Below are positions 1-6,612 of a stretch of 8,876 bases of DNA, piece after piece (position 1 is the stretch's first letter; each line of letters begins with the position of its first letter). Source of the stretch: Verrucomicrobiota bacterium (GTDB lineage: Bacteria; Verrucomicrobiota; Kiritimatiellia; CAIQIC01; Lenti-01); contig JAKLIL010000059.1 in assembly GCA_022709625.1 (NCBI GenBank), positions 1 through 8,876 on the forward strand, in the 5' to 3' direction. The notes under the pieces were generated by a model. The model worked only from the letters and a program-made list of their open reading frames with translations. It had not been told where the DNA came from and did no database searches. A program made the translations under genes and the position numbers.

Positions 1-1245
1 GGCGATGACGTGCATCAGCGGCCCGCCTTGGATGCCCGGGAAGACTTGCTTGTCGATTTCCGCCGCATAGGCCTGCTTGCACAGGATCATGCCGCCGCGC
101 GGTCCCCGCAGGGTCTTGTGCGTCGTCGTCGTCACGAAGTCGGCGTAGGGCACCGGGCTCGGATGGAACCCCGCCGCCACCAGCCCGGCGATGTGCGCCA
201 TGTCCACCAGCAAATAGGCGCCGACGCCGTCGGCGATGGCCCGCAGGCGCTTGAAATCGAACAGCCGCGAATAGGCGCTCGCGCCCGCGCAGATGAGCTT
301 GGGTTTGTGATCGCCCGCCAGCTTCTCGATCTGGTCGTAGTCGAGACGCTCCGTTTCGGGCTGCACGCCGTAGGACACCACGTTGAAAAAACGGCCCGAG
401 AAATTGACCTTGTGGCCGTGCGTCAGGTGCCCGCCGTGCGCCAGGCTCATCGCCAGCATCGTGTCGCCCGGCTGCATCATGGCGAAGTAGACCGCCATGT
501 TCGCGGCGCTGCCGCTGTGCGGCTGCACGTTCGCGTGCTCGGCGCCGAAGAGCTGCGTCGCGCGCGCGATGGCCAGCCGTTCGGCCTCGTCCACGAACTC
601 GCAGCCGTTGTAGTAGCGCTTGCCGGGATAACCCTCCGCATACTTGTTCGTCAGCACCGACCCCTGCGCCTCGCGCACCGCCCGGCTCACGTAGTTCTCC
701 GACGCGATGAGCTCGATGTTCTGCCGCTGGCGCTTCATCTCGCCCTGGATCGCCGCGTAGATTTCCGGATCGCGCTCGTGGATGGCCTCGGGCGCCGTGA
801 TCCGCAGCGAGCAGGCGTTGATCTTCTGCACGCGGCGGTCGTGGCGCGTTCCCGGCTCGAATTCCGCCGCGAACCACGCGTCGAGAATGCCCGGAATCTC
901 CGCCAGCGGCGTAATGGCCGCGCCGAGCGCCAGCACGTTGGCGTTGTTGTGTTCCCGGGCCATCTTGGCCATCTTGGCGTTCACGACCAGCGCCGCGCGC
1001 ACGCCCGGAAACTTGTTCGCCGCCATGCTCATGCCAATGCCCGTCGTGCAGACCAAAATGCCTTGTTCCAAGGCCCCTTCCGACACCCGCCGGGCCACCT
1101 CGACCGCGAAATCGGGATAATCCGTCGCTTCCGCGCTGTAGCAGCCGAAATCCGTCGCCTCCACGTCGGAACGCTTCGCCAGCAGTTCCTTGATGCGCTG
1201 CTTCATGTCGAAGCCGCCGTGGTCCGATCCCAGTCCGATCTTCAT
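1..1245 (-). CDS. RpiB-GlyA fusion: ribose-5-phosphate isomerase B + serine hydroxymethyltransferase (3' end off window)
   Basis: One uninterrupted frame of 415 codons starts at ATG 1245 and runs off the left edge without a stop. Residues 1-145 are RpiB, which interconverts ribose 5-phosphate and ribulose 5-phosphate: GSDHGG at 6-11 (Asp8, His9), the CTTGIG loop with Cys66, EHNNAN with His99, and the Arg-rich GTRHDRR end. From about residue 150 the chain becomes PLP-dependent serine hydroxymethyltransferase, which makes glycine and 5,10-methylene-tetrahydrofolate: IELIASENY (177-185), TNKYAEGYPGKRYY (199-212), HSGSAAN (243-249), VDMAHIAGL (347-355) and TTTTHKT with PLP lysine Lys377. The window ends at GGPLMHVIA, so about 150 residues are missing compared with E. 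coli GlyA. The join is immediate, with little linker. AGGAAGGA at 1253-1260, seven bases upstream, supports the start. Both domains keep their key residues, so I infer a bifunctional cytoplasmic enzyme. Confidence 0.95.
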   Translation of the reverse strand, partial: MKIGLGSDHGGFDMKQRIKELLAKRSDVEATDFGCYSAEATDYPDFAVEVARRVSEGALEQGILVCTTGIGMSMAANKFPGVRAALVVNAKMAKMAREHNNANVLALGAAITPLAEIPGILDAWFAAEFEPGTRHDRRVQKINACSLRITAPEAIHERDPEIYAAIQGEMKRQRQNIELIASENYVSRAVREAQGSVLTNKYAEGYPGKRYYNGCEFVDEAERLAIARATQLFGAEHANVQPHSGSAANMAVYFAMMQPGDTMLAMSLAHGGHLTHGHKVNFSGRFFNVVSYGVQPETERLDYDQIEKLAGDHKPKLICAGASAYSRLFDFKRLRAIADGVGAYLLVDMAHIAGLVAAGFHPSPVPYADFVTTTTHKTLRGPRGGMILCKQAYAAEIDKQVFPGIQGGPLMHVIA

Positions 1246-1252
1246 GTTCCGT

Positions 1253-1260
1253 TCCTTCCT
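1253..1260 (-). promoter_or_regulatory. Ribosome binding site of rpiB-glyA
   Basis: AGGAAGGA on the minus strand lies seven bases before ATG 1245. It fixes the start of the fusion at the RpiB domain, so the two domains are translated from one start. Confidence 0.75.
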
Positions 1261-1286
1261 GGAAATCCCCGGGGGCGCCGCCGGCT

Positions 1287-1363
1287 TGGCGTGTCCGGCA
1301 GGACTCGAACCTGCAACCTTCTGATCCGAAGTCAGAAGCTCTGTCCAATTGAGCTACGGACAC
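1287..1363 (-). tRNA. tRNA-Arg (anticodon UCG), CCA encoded
   Basis: A complete cloverleaf reads on the minus strand. The 7-bp acceptor stem is GTGTCCG (1363-1357) with CGGACAC (1297-1291). The D arm has the AGCTCAATTGGA pattern. The anticodon stem TCTGA/TCAGA holds the loop CTTCGGA, giving anticodon UCG, which reads CGA arginine codons. The T arm carries GTTCGAGTC. A discriminator G (1290) is followed directly by an encoded CCA (1289-1287). It sits 41 bases upstream of rpiB-glyA and 87 bases downstream of the ABC permease stop, on the same strand. A transcript shared with rpiB-glyA and cut at the tRNA end is possible but not shown. Confidence 0.97.
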
Positions 1364-1450
1364 CCCGGCCGAACGTCGCCTCAACCGGCGATTTCCACCG
1401 GGCGCAGACAGTACCACGTCCCCGGCGCCTCGGTCGAGGGGCTTCCCGGC

Positions 1451-3157
1451 CTAGACCCGGAACACCGCACCGAGCTTTTTGCCCAGCAACAGGCTGCTGG
1501 AAACAAGCGTGGCGGTCAGGAAGGCCATGGCCCACACGCCCAGGGCCGCGGCGACGTAGCGGCCCGTGCCGAGAAGTTGGAACAGCTCGTAGATGGCCTT
1601 GGTGATCGGCACGTATTCGGCCTGCTGCGCCAGCATCAGGCTGTCGCTGACCTCCAGCATGCTGAAGGCGAAGGTCAGCAGCGTGCCGGCGATGAGATTC
1701 GCCAGAATCAGCGGCAGCGTGATGCGCCGCAGGGTGCGCGCGGGCGAAGCGCCGAGGTTCCATGCGGCCTCCTCGAAGGCCACGCTGGTCTGTTGGAGGC
1801 CGGCGACGGCGCTGCGCACCATGTAGGGCAGGCGCCGCACCGAATAGGCCAGCACCAGGAAGAGCGTCGGGTTCGTGCGCACGTCCACCAGCCGCGGCCA
1901 CCAGTCCGCGTCCGTCATCCCCTTCAAGTTGCTCAACCACGAGCTGACGGACAGGAACCCGAACGCCATGACGAGCCCCGGCACCGCCAGCGGGATCATC
2001 GCGAGCGCATCCAGCAACCCCCGCACGCGGATCGTCGAGCGTACGACCACGAAGGCGATGGCGATGCCGACCACGATGTCGAAGCCGACCGCCAGCGACG
2101 AGAACAGCAGGCTGTTGCGGATGCTGGAGACGGTCAGGTCGTGGCCCAGCGCCTCGACGTAGTTGGCCCCGGTCCAGACCGTCGGCAGGACGCTGCGGTA
2201 CCAGCTGCCGGACGCGGCGAAGCTCGTTAGCACGACGCCCAGGTGCGGCAACAGGGCCAAGCCCGTCACCAGCGCGAACGGCAGCGCGGCCAGCAGGGCG
2301 CGCCACCCCGCCAGCGGCCGCGCGGCCGACTGCGTGCTGGCCTTGCTCTGCATGGCGTAGGCCTTGCCGCCGAACAGCCGGCGGCTCAGCCCGTAAAGCC
2401 CCGCGCTGGCGGCGAGCATCACCGTCACCAGCGCGTAGGGGAACGGATTCGAGCCGATTTCCTTCAACGAGTCGTAGATCTGCACCGAGGCGCAGCGCGT
2501 ATAGTTCATGATCAGCGGCGTGCCCAGCTCGGTGAAGCTCCAGATGAAGACCAGCGTCCCGCCCGCGAACAGGCCCGGCATCATCAGCGGCAGGGTGATG
2601 CGGAAGAACCGCCGCAAGCGCGTGCAGCCCAGATTGGCCGCGGCTTCCTCCATCGCCGGATCGATGTTCGCCAGCGCGGCTACCGCGTTGAGGTAGAGAA
2701 TCGGATAAAGCGACAGCGTCTGCAGCAGCACCACGCCGAGGTACTGCCCCCCGCCCAGCCAGTCGCGCGCACCCAGCCCGAACAGCGCATTGACCATCCC
2801 GTAGGCGCCGAACATCTGCTGGAAACCGATCGCGCCCACGAATGGCGGCAGAATCATCGGCACCAGCACCAGGGCCGAGAACGCCGTTTTGCCGCGGAAC
2901 TCGAATTGGTTGGCGATCCACGCCAGCGGCAGCGCCACCGCCAGCGCCAGCATTGTCGTACCCAGCGCGATCTTCAGGCTGTTGAACAGCCCTTCCACGT
3001 AGACCGGGTTCTCGAACACCCCCAGCAGGTAGCGCCACGTGAAATGCCCGTCCACCCAGAAGCCGCCGGACACCACCCGCCCCAGCGGCCAGAAAAACAG
3101 CACGGACAGCAGCAGGGTCGTTGCGCCGAAGATGAACCAGGCCGTTCCGTTTCTCAT
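1451..3157 (-). CDS. Ferric-iron-type ABC transporter permease, two fused permease domains (FbpB/ThiP-like)
   Basis: This 568-residue inner-membrane protein would form the whole transmembrane channel of the importer alone. It is two BPD-transport-type permease halves in one chain, each with several hydrophobic helices and an EAA loop that docks the ATPase. Loop 1 has EEAAANLG at 170-177 and ITLP at 187-190; loop 2 has EEAAWNLG at 462-469 and ITLP at 479-482. A polar joint at about 263-283 separates the halves. This architecture is typical of FbpB/HitB/ThiP permeases. The start at 3157 makes a 4-base ATGA overlap with the stop of the binding-protein gene, which implies translational coupling. 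The frame stays open upstream to 3412, but that stretch is arginine/alanine-rich shadow of the binding protein and lacks family similarity. Fe3+ is the likeliest substrate from the family; thiamine, polyamine or phosphonate systems share the architecture. Confidence 0.93.
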   Translation of the reverse strand: MRNGTAWFIFGATTLLLSVLFFWPLGRVVSGGFWVDGHFTWRYLLGVFENPVYVEGLFNSLKIALGTTMLALAVALPLAWIANQFEFRGKTAFSALVLVPMILPPFVGAIGFQQMFGAYGMVNALFGLGARDWLGGGQYLGVVLLQTLSLYPILYLNAVAALANIDPAMEEAAANLGCTRLRRFFRITLPLMMPGLFAGGTLVFIWSFTELGTPLIMNYTRCASVQIYDSLKEIGSNPFPYALVTVMLAASAGLYGLSRRLFGGKAYAMQSKASTQSAARPLAGWRALLAALPFALVTGLALLPHLGVVLTSFAASGSWYRSVLPTVWTGANYVEALGHDLTVSSIRNSLLFSSLAVGFDIVVGIAIAFVVVRSTIRVRGLLDALAMIPLAVPGLVMAFGFLSVSSWLSNLKGMTDADWWPRLVDVRTNPTLFLVLAYSVRRLPYMVRSAVAGLQQTSVAFEEAAWNLGASPARTLRRITLPLILANLIAGTLLTFAFSMLEVSDSLMLAQQAEYVPITKAIYELFQLLGTGRYVAAALGVWAMAFLTATLVSSSLLLGKKLGAVFRV

Positions 3158-4926
3158 GGCCGGCCGTCCGCTTCTTCTGGCGCGAGGAGCGCGGCCTCGG
3201 CGTATTGCGCGCGGTATTGCACCGTCCATTCCCGCAGCAGATCGAGCCGGTCGAAGCGCTTGGACATCGTCAACCCCGCCGGCCACGTCAGCGGCTCGGG
3301 CACCTGCGGCAGGCGTTGCAGGGCCTGCATCGCGCGCGGGCAGACGGCCGGCCCGCCGGCCGCGATGATCGCGCCCCAGGCCGCGCGCAATTCCTGGCCC
3401 GAGTCGAGACACATGGCGCGCACGAGGTCGCGGAGGAGCCCGTAATAACCCGCCGTCCAGCGCGGCCGGTAGACGTATTCCGCCGCGAGGCGGTACACGT
3501 CCATCGTCGGCGCGCCCAAGTCGTCCGTCGTATGCGCCCGGTGCCGTTCACACGCCGCTTGTAAATCCGGATCGTCCGAGGGATAGAAATCGCGGCGGAT
3601 CGGGAACCGCTGCAGGGCGTATTTTTCCGGCCCGCCGGGCTCGCCCACCCGATAACACCACAGCTTCTGGCCGTCTTCGGACAGCAGAAACTCGATGAAC
3701 CGGCGGGCGGTCTCGCGGTGCGGCGCGCCGCGCAGCAGCGAAATCGGATCGGCGCTGACGCCGGAACCGCCGCGCGGCGTCGCGTAGGCCATGGCGCCGT
3801 CTTCGCGCCCGCCGTTGCTGACCTGCGCCTCGAAGCGGCCGTAGAAATCGATGGCCAACCCGGCCGCCGCGTTGCCCATGCCCACGTCCAGCGGCACTTT
3901 GCTGGCGCTGTCGGTGAAGTAGCGGGCGTTGGCGCCGATCAGTTGCAGCAAGCGCAGTCCGTTGGCCCACCCGGCTTCGACGGCCTGCTGGTATTCCGCG
4001 GGCACGTCCGCGGGCAGCTGCCCCGCCGGCAGCTTGGCGGCCGCGATCTTCGCCTCGTACTCGTCCACCATCGGCCCGAATCCTGCCGCCGCCACCGCCC
4101 GGCGGCACTGCACCTGCACGATCGTCTCGAAGGCCTTTGCGATGCTGCCGCTCTTGGTCGGATCCGCCAACCCGAGCGTGCCGAACCAGCGCGGATCGGC
4201 CAAATCCTCCCATTGGTCCGGCGTCCGCTCGATGCCTTGGGCGCGCATCCGGTCCCGGTTCCAGCAGATGCCGAAGGTGCTCAGCGTCGTCCCGTAAAAG
4301 GTCGGCGCGCGCCAGGTTTCGCCGCTCATCCCCTCCGGAATTAGTTCCGCGCCCGTGGCCGTCGCCACGAGCCCGGCGGGAATTTCGTCCGGCCCCCAGG
4401 CCGGCACCAGCAGGCCTTGCTTGGCGGCGTTGTCGGCATCGAAGGCTCCGCCGCCAAAATACACGTCGATCTGGCTGGAAAACTCCTTGGAATCGTCGGT
4501 GTTGCGGAAAGCGAGGTACATCTCGCGCTGCCGTTGCCAGTCGGCGTCGTCCATGCCCGCGGGCTTGTTCGCGGGATCGAACGACTTGTTCAGGATGATG
4601 GCCGCGCCGTCGCCGCGCCACGGGTGGCCCTGCCCGACCCACCAGGCGCGGAAGGCCGAAACGAATTCGCTGGTCAGGTAGCGCGCAATCTCGGAGGTCC
4701 CGCCGATGTTGCGCCAATCCACCTTGACCGGCGCGCCGTATTTCGCCGCGTGCCAACGCGAGAAGCCCCGCGCGAATTCGTAGCGGATCGCCTCGTTCAT
4801 CGGCGTGATGGCGACAAGCACCGGATCGCCGGGCTTCCATTCCCGCACCCCCGTCTCCCGCCGGAACGCGAACGGCAGCGCCACGATTGTCGCCAAGACG
4901 AGAAGGATGGAGACATTTCGGATCAT
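3154..4926 (-). CDS. Extracellular solute-binding protein of the Fe3+ ABC importer type, unusually long
   Basis: This 590-residue periplasmic or membrane-tethered substrate receptor begins with a hydrophobic signal segment (about residues 5-21, RNVSILLVLATIVALPFAF). No lipobox cysteine is seen and Arg-Arg follows at once, so it may be an uncleaved anchor. Recognisable AfuA/FbpA-class patterns are DVYFGGG (154-160), WRAPTFYGTTLSTFGICWNRDRM (205-227), PDQWEDLADPRW through LADPTKSGS (236-261), and a later GNAAAGLAIDFYGRF. Usual ferric-binding proteins have about 340 residues; the extra length is a 130-160 residue C-terminal region of unknown role and an insert near 110-150. The start ATG at 4926 is unusual: it shares its first base with an inverted repeat, has no Shine-Dalgarno sequence, and lies two bases after the stop of the upstream GxxExxY gene (TAAAAATG). 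The stop overlaps the permease start. The ligand is unproven. Confidence 0.9.
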   Translation of the reverse strand: MIRNVSILLVLATIVALPFAFRRETGVREWKPGDPVLVAITPMNEAIRYEFARGFSRWHAAKYGAPVKVDWRNIGGTSEIARYLTSEFVSAFRAWWVGQGHPWRGDGAAIILNKSFDPANKPAGMDDADWQRQREMYLAFRNTDDSKEFSSQIDVYFGGGAFDADNAAKQGLLVPAWGPDEIPAGLVATATGAELIPEGMSGETWRAPTFYGTTLSTFGICWNRDRMRAQGIERTPDQWEDLADPRWFGTLGLADPTKSGSIAKAFETIVQVQCRRAVAAAGFGPMVDEYEAKIAAAKLPAGQLPADVPAEYQQAVEAGWANGLRLLQLIGANARYFTDSASKVPLDVGMGNAAAGLAIDFYGRFEAQVSNGGREDGAMAYATPRGGSGVSADPISLLRGAPHRETARRFIEFLLSEDGQKLWCYRVGEPGGPEKYALQRFPIRRDFYPSDDPDLQAACERHRAHTTDDLGAPTMDVYRLAAEYVYRPRWTAGYYGLLRDLVRAMCLDSGQELRAAWGAIIAAGGPAVCPRAMQALQRLPQVPEPLTWPAGLTMSKRFDRLDLLREWTVQYRAQYAEAALLAPEEADGRP

Positions 4927-4949
4927 TTTTAGACAGGATTCACAGGATG
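4926..4949. repeat. Left inverted repeat of the GxxExxY cassette (two 9-bp units)
   Basis: Read on the minus strand this is CATCCTGT-GAATCCTGT-CTAAAAA. It matches the right repeat (5331-5363) in inverted orientation, with 23 consecutive bases identical, but carries two ATCCTGT units instead of three. It contains the last codons and TAA stop of the GxxExxY gene and ends on the first base of the binding-protein start codon. Confidence 0.9.
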
Positions 4950-5333
4950 GGCAGAGGCGGATTTTTCAAAAAGGCGGTATTTTCGTTTGAACTCCAGTTC
5001 CGAAGAACCGAAATTCAACAACAAGCCAACGTCGATACCCGTGGCCGTCAGATAATTCACCAATTGGACTTCATGGGCAGAACAAAGCTTTTGCACGGCT
5101 TTGTTTTCAACGATCACCTTTCCATTCACCAGCATGTCAGCCGCGAACTCCCCCACGATCACGCCATCATAGACGACGCGAAGAGCCACTTCGCATTCCA
5201 CTTGCAACCCCGCTTTTCTCAGCTCATGCAACAAGGCATTCTGATAAACAGATTCCAAGAAGCCGTTGCCTAGCGTCCGATGCGCCTTCATCGCGCATCC
5301 AATGATCTTTCCGGTTAGGTCTTCCTCTTTCAT
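4929..5333 (-). CDS. GxxExxY protein, PD-(D/E)xK nuclease-like
   Basis: This 134-residue protein carries the family's naming motif GFLESVY at 24-30. The following region fits a PD-(D/E)xK nuclease core: Asp66 in FAADMLV, Glu76-x-Lys78 in VIVENKA, and Gln90 with Tyr94 in EVQLVNYL, as in RecB-like Q-motifs. The family (PF13366-like) is common in Planctomycetes, Verrucomicrobia, Bacteroidetes and environmental lineages; to my knowledge its role is unknown. The start ATG at 5333 is the last ATG of a repeat, and AGGA eight bases upstream (5342-5345) is also supplied by it. The stop lies in the left repeat, so the C-terminal HPVNPV is repeat-encoded. Base composition is visibly more AT-rich than the neighbours, suggesting transfer. 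It interrupts an ABC transporter operon whose other genes have no link to it, so I infer an inserted cassette rather than a transporter part. Confidence 0.9.
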   Translation of the reverse strand: MKEEDLTGKIIGCAMKAHRTLGNGFLESVYQNALLHELRKAGLQVECEVALRVVYDGVIVGEFAADMLVNGKVIVENKAVQKLCSAHEVQLVNYLTATGIDVGLLLNFGSSELEFKRKYRLFEKSASAHPVNPV

Positions 5334-5363
5334 CCTGTAAATCCTGTGAATCCTGTCTAAAAA
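5331..5363. repeat. Right inverted repeat of the GxxExxY cassette (three 9-bp units)
   Basis: On the plus strand this reads CATCCTGT, then AAATCCTGT, GAATCCTGT and CTAAAAA: three ATCCTGT units at 9-bp spacing with an A-rich end. Its outer 23 bases (5341-5363) are the exact reverse complement of 4926-4948. It carries the start codon and a potential AGGA ribosome site of the GxxExxY gene on the minus strand. It ends 18 bases short of the ATPase stop codon, and AAAAGCTTTT (5360-5369) forms a small palindrome across its outer edge. Confidence 0.9.
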
Positions 5364-5381
5364 GCTTTTCGGCTGTTGGTT

Positions 5382-6455
5382 TTATTCGGTCAGGACCTGC
5401 ACATCGGCCGGATCGACGTACACTCTCGTCTCCGCCCGACTCTCGTCGCGCGCGACAAGTTGGGGCCGGGTTTCCAGCGCCTTGAGGGAAACGCCGCCGC
5501 CGAGGTCGACGGCGTGCTGGGCGACTTCGCCCAGATAAATCGTCCCGTGCAATTGGGCCGTGAAGACGTTGGGCCCGTCCGGGCGGTCCACGTGCAATTG
5601 AACGGCCTCCGGGCGCACGGACAGCCAAACCTGCGTTCCCGCGGCCGGATTATCCGGCGCCGCGGCCGTCCACGCGCCGGCGGCGGTTTCCACTTCCGCG
5701 AACCCGTCGCGCGCCGCGCGCACGCGGCCGGCGACGAAGGTCGTCTCGCCGATGAACTGGGCGATGAACCGCGTTTTCGGCCGCGAATACACCTCCTGCG
5801 GCGTGCCGATCTGCAGCAGGCGACCCTGATCGAGGATGGCCAGGCGGTCGGCGATCGACAGCGCTTCCTTCTGGTCGTGGGTCACGTAGATCGCGGTCAA
5901 CCCGGCGTCCTTGCAGATGCGGCGGATTTCCGCGCGCATTTCGAGGCGTAGTTTGGCGTCGAGGTTCGAGAGCGGCTCGTCGAGCAGGAGGCACTGGGGC
6001 TGAATAACGAGGGCGCGGGCCAGCGCGACGCGCTGCTGCTGGCCGCCGGAAAGCTCGTTGGGCTTGGAATCGGCGCGGTCGGCCAGCTTGACCATCTCCA
6101 GCGCGCGCAGCGTGCGCGGGCCGGCCTCGCCTTTGGGGACGCGGCGCATTTCGAGGCCGAAGGCGACGTTCTCGCGCAGGGTCAGGTGCGGCCACAGGGC
6201 GTAGCTCTGGAAGACCATGCCCATGTCGCGCCGGTGCGGCGGCAGGCGCGTAACGTCGCGGTCGCCGGCAAGGATGCGGCCTTCGTCGGGCGCGTTGAGG
6301 CCGGCGACGGCGCGCAGCAGGGTCGTCTTGCCGCAGCCCGAGGGGCCGAGCAGGAAGAACAATTCGCCGGCCGCGATGCGGAGATCGATGCGGTCCAGCA
6401 CCACGTGGCCTCCGAACCGTTTCGTGAGTTTTTCGATCGTGATGGGCACCGGCAT
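5382..6455 (-). CDS. ABC transporter ATP-binding protein (FbpC/PotA type with TOBE domain)
   Basis: This 357-residue cytoplasmic ATPase would power the importer. All nucleotide-binding elements are intact: Walker A GPSGCGKTT (37-45), Q-loop Gln83 in MVFQSYALWPH, signature LSGGQQQR (135-142), Walker B CLLLDEP (155-161, Glu160 catalytic), D-loop SNLD (163-166) and switch His193 in THDQ. Residues about 240-355 form a C-terminal TOBE-like regulatory domain (WLSVRPEAV at 277-285). The start at 6455 (MPVPITIEKL) is chosen because AAGGAG lies eight bases upstream and homologues begin here; an in-frame ATG at 6548 lies inside the palindrome array and would add 31 unrelated residues. It is the first gene of the operon; the usual order places it last. 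It is separated from its binding protein and permease by the GxxExxY cassette. Confidence 0.94.
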   Translation of the reverse strand: MPVPITIEKLTKRFGGHVVLDRIDLRIAAGELFFLLGPSGCGKTTLLRAVAGLNAPDEGRILAGDRDVTRLPPHRRDMGMVFQSYALWPHLTLRENVAFGLEMRRVPKGEAGPRTLRALEMVKLADRADSKPNELSGGQQQRVALARALVIQPQCLLLDEPLSNLDAKLRLEMRAEIRRICKDAGLTAIYVTHDQKEALSIADRLAILDQGRLLQIGTPQEVYSRPKTRFIAQFIGETTFVAGRVRAARDGFAEVETAAGAWTAAAPDNPAAGTQVWLSVRPEAVQLHVDRPDGPNVFTAQLHGTIYLGEVAQHAVDLGGGVSLKALETRPQLVARDESRAETRVYVDPADVQVLTE

Positions 6456-6463
6456 GGCGGCTT

Positions 6464-6469
6464 CTCCTT
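6464..6469 (-). promoter_or_regulatory. Ribosome binding site of the ABC ATPase
   Basis: AAGGAG on the minus strand, eight bases before ATG 6455. It selects this start over the in-frame ATG at 6548. I see no convincing -35/-10 promoter in the 6456-6535 leader, although the operon promoter would have to lie here or in the palindrome array. Confidence 0.75.
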
Positions 6470-6535
6470 TCGCGCGGATCGGTTCTAGCACGTTGCCGGC
6501 CGCGGGGACAGTCCGGCGTGGCCGGTCCAGATCGT

Positions 6536-6594
6536 TTTTCCACGCCATGGAAAACTTTTACGTAGCATGGAAAACTTTCCACGCCATGGAAAAA
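6536..6594. repeat. Three tandem TTTTCCA/TGGAAAA palindromes at about 20-bp spacing
   Basis: Unit 1 is TTTTCCA-CGCCA-TGGAAAA (6536-6554), with 7-bp arms and a 5-base spacer. Unit 2 (6556-6574) is degenerate on one side, TTTTACGTAGCATGGAAAA. Unit 3 (6576-6594) again has TTTCCA-CGCCA-TGGAAA. The shared CATGG cores fall at 6546, 6566 and 6585, so period 20 and 19, about two helical turns. The array fills the space between the mazG terminator and the ABC operon leader. It may be a cluster of operator sites for a dimeric repressor controlling the transporter, or a dispersed intergenic repeat of this genome. The bases alone do not decide. Confidence 0.8.
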
Positions 6595-6612
6595 CGCCGG
6601 CGGGGCGCCGGC
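6590..6612 (-). terminator. Intrinsic terminator of the HAD-mazG unit
   Basis: Directly after the mazG stop, the minus strand forms a perfect 7-bp GC hairpin, GCCGGCG / CGCCGGC (6612-6606 with 6602-6596) with a 3-base loop, followed by TTTTT (6594-6590). The T tract is also the arm of the third TTTCCA palindrome, so terminator and repeat array are physically joined. It should insulate mazG from the ABC operon. Confidence 0.75.

Noticed and set aside
1428..1439. Terminator hairpin after the permease gene (CCTCG/CGAGG)
   Set aside because: Only 5-bp arms around two bases and no T tract follow on the minus strand.
10..1605. 531-residue open frame on the plus strand
   Set aside because: It runs antisense across rpiB-glyA and the tRNA, is Arg/His/Ala-rich with no family motif, and exists because GC-rich codons leave the opposite strand open.
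3158..3412. 85-residue N-terminal extension of the permease
   Set aside because: It lies wholly inside the binding-protein gene, is Arg/Ala-rich, and precedes the normal permease start that makes an ATGA overlap.
2243..3445. 400-residue plus-strand frame opposite the permease
   Set aside because: Gln/Arg/His-rich text without motifs; the minus strand carries two clear permease EAA loops in the same place.
4926..5363. Conventional insertion sequence or MITE
   Set aside because: There is no transposase and no visible target-site duplication at the outer edges, and the interior is a single intact GxxExxY gene, so I describe it only as a repeat-bounded cassette.
6534..6594. CRISPR array
   Set aside because: The repeated units are palindromes placed back to back with no unique spacers and only three copies.
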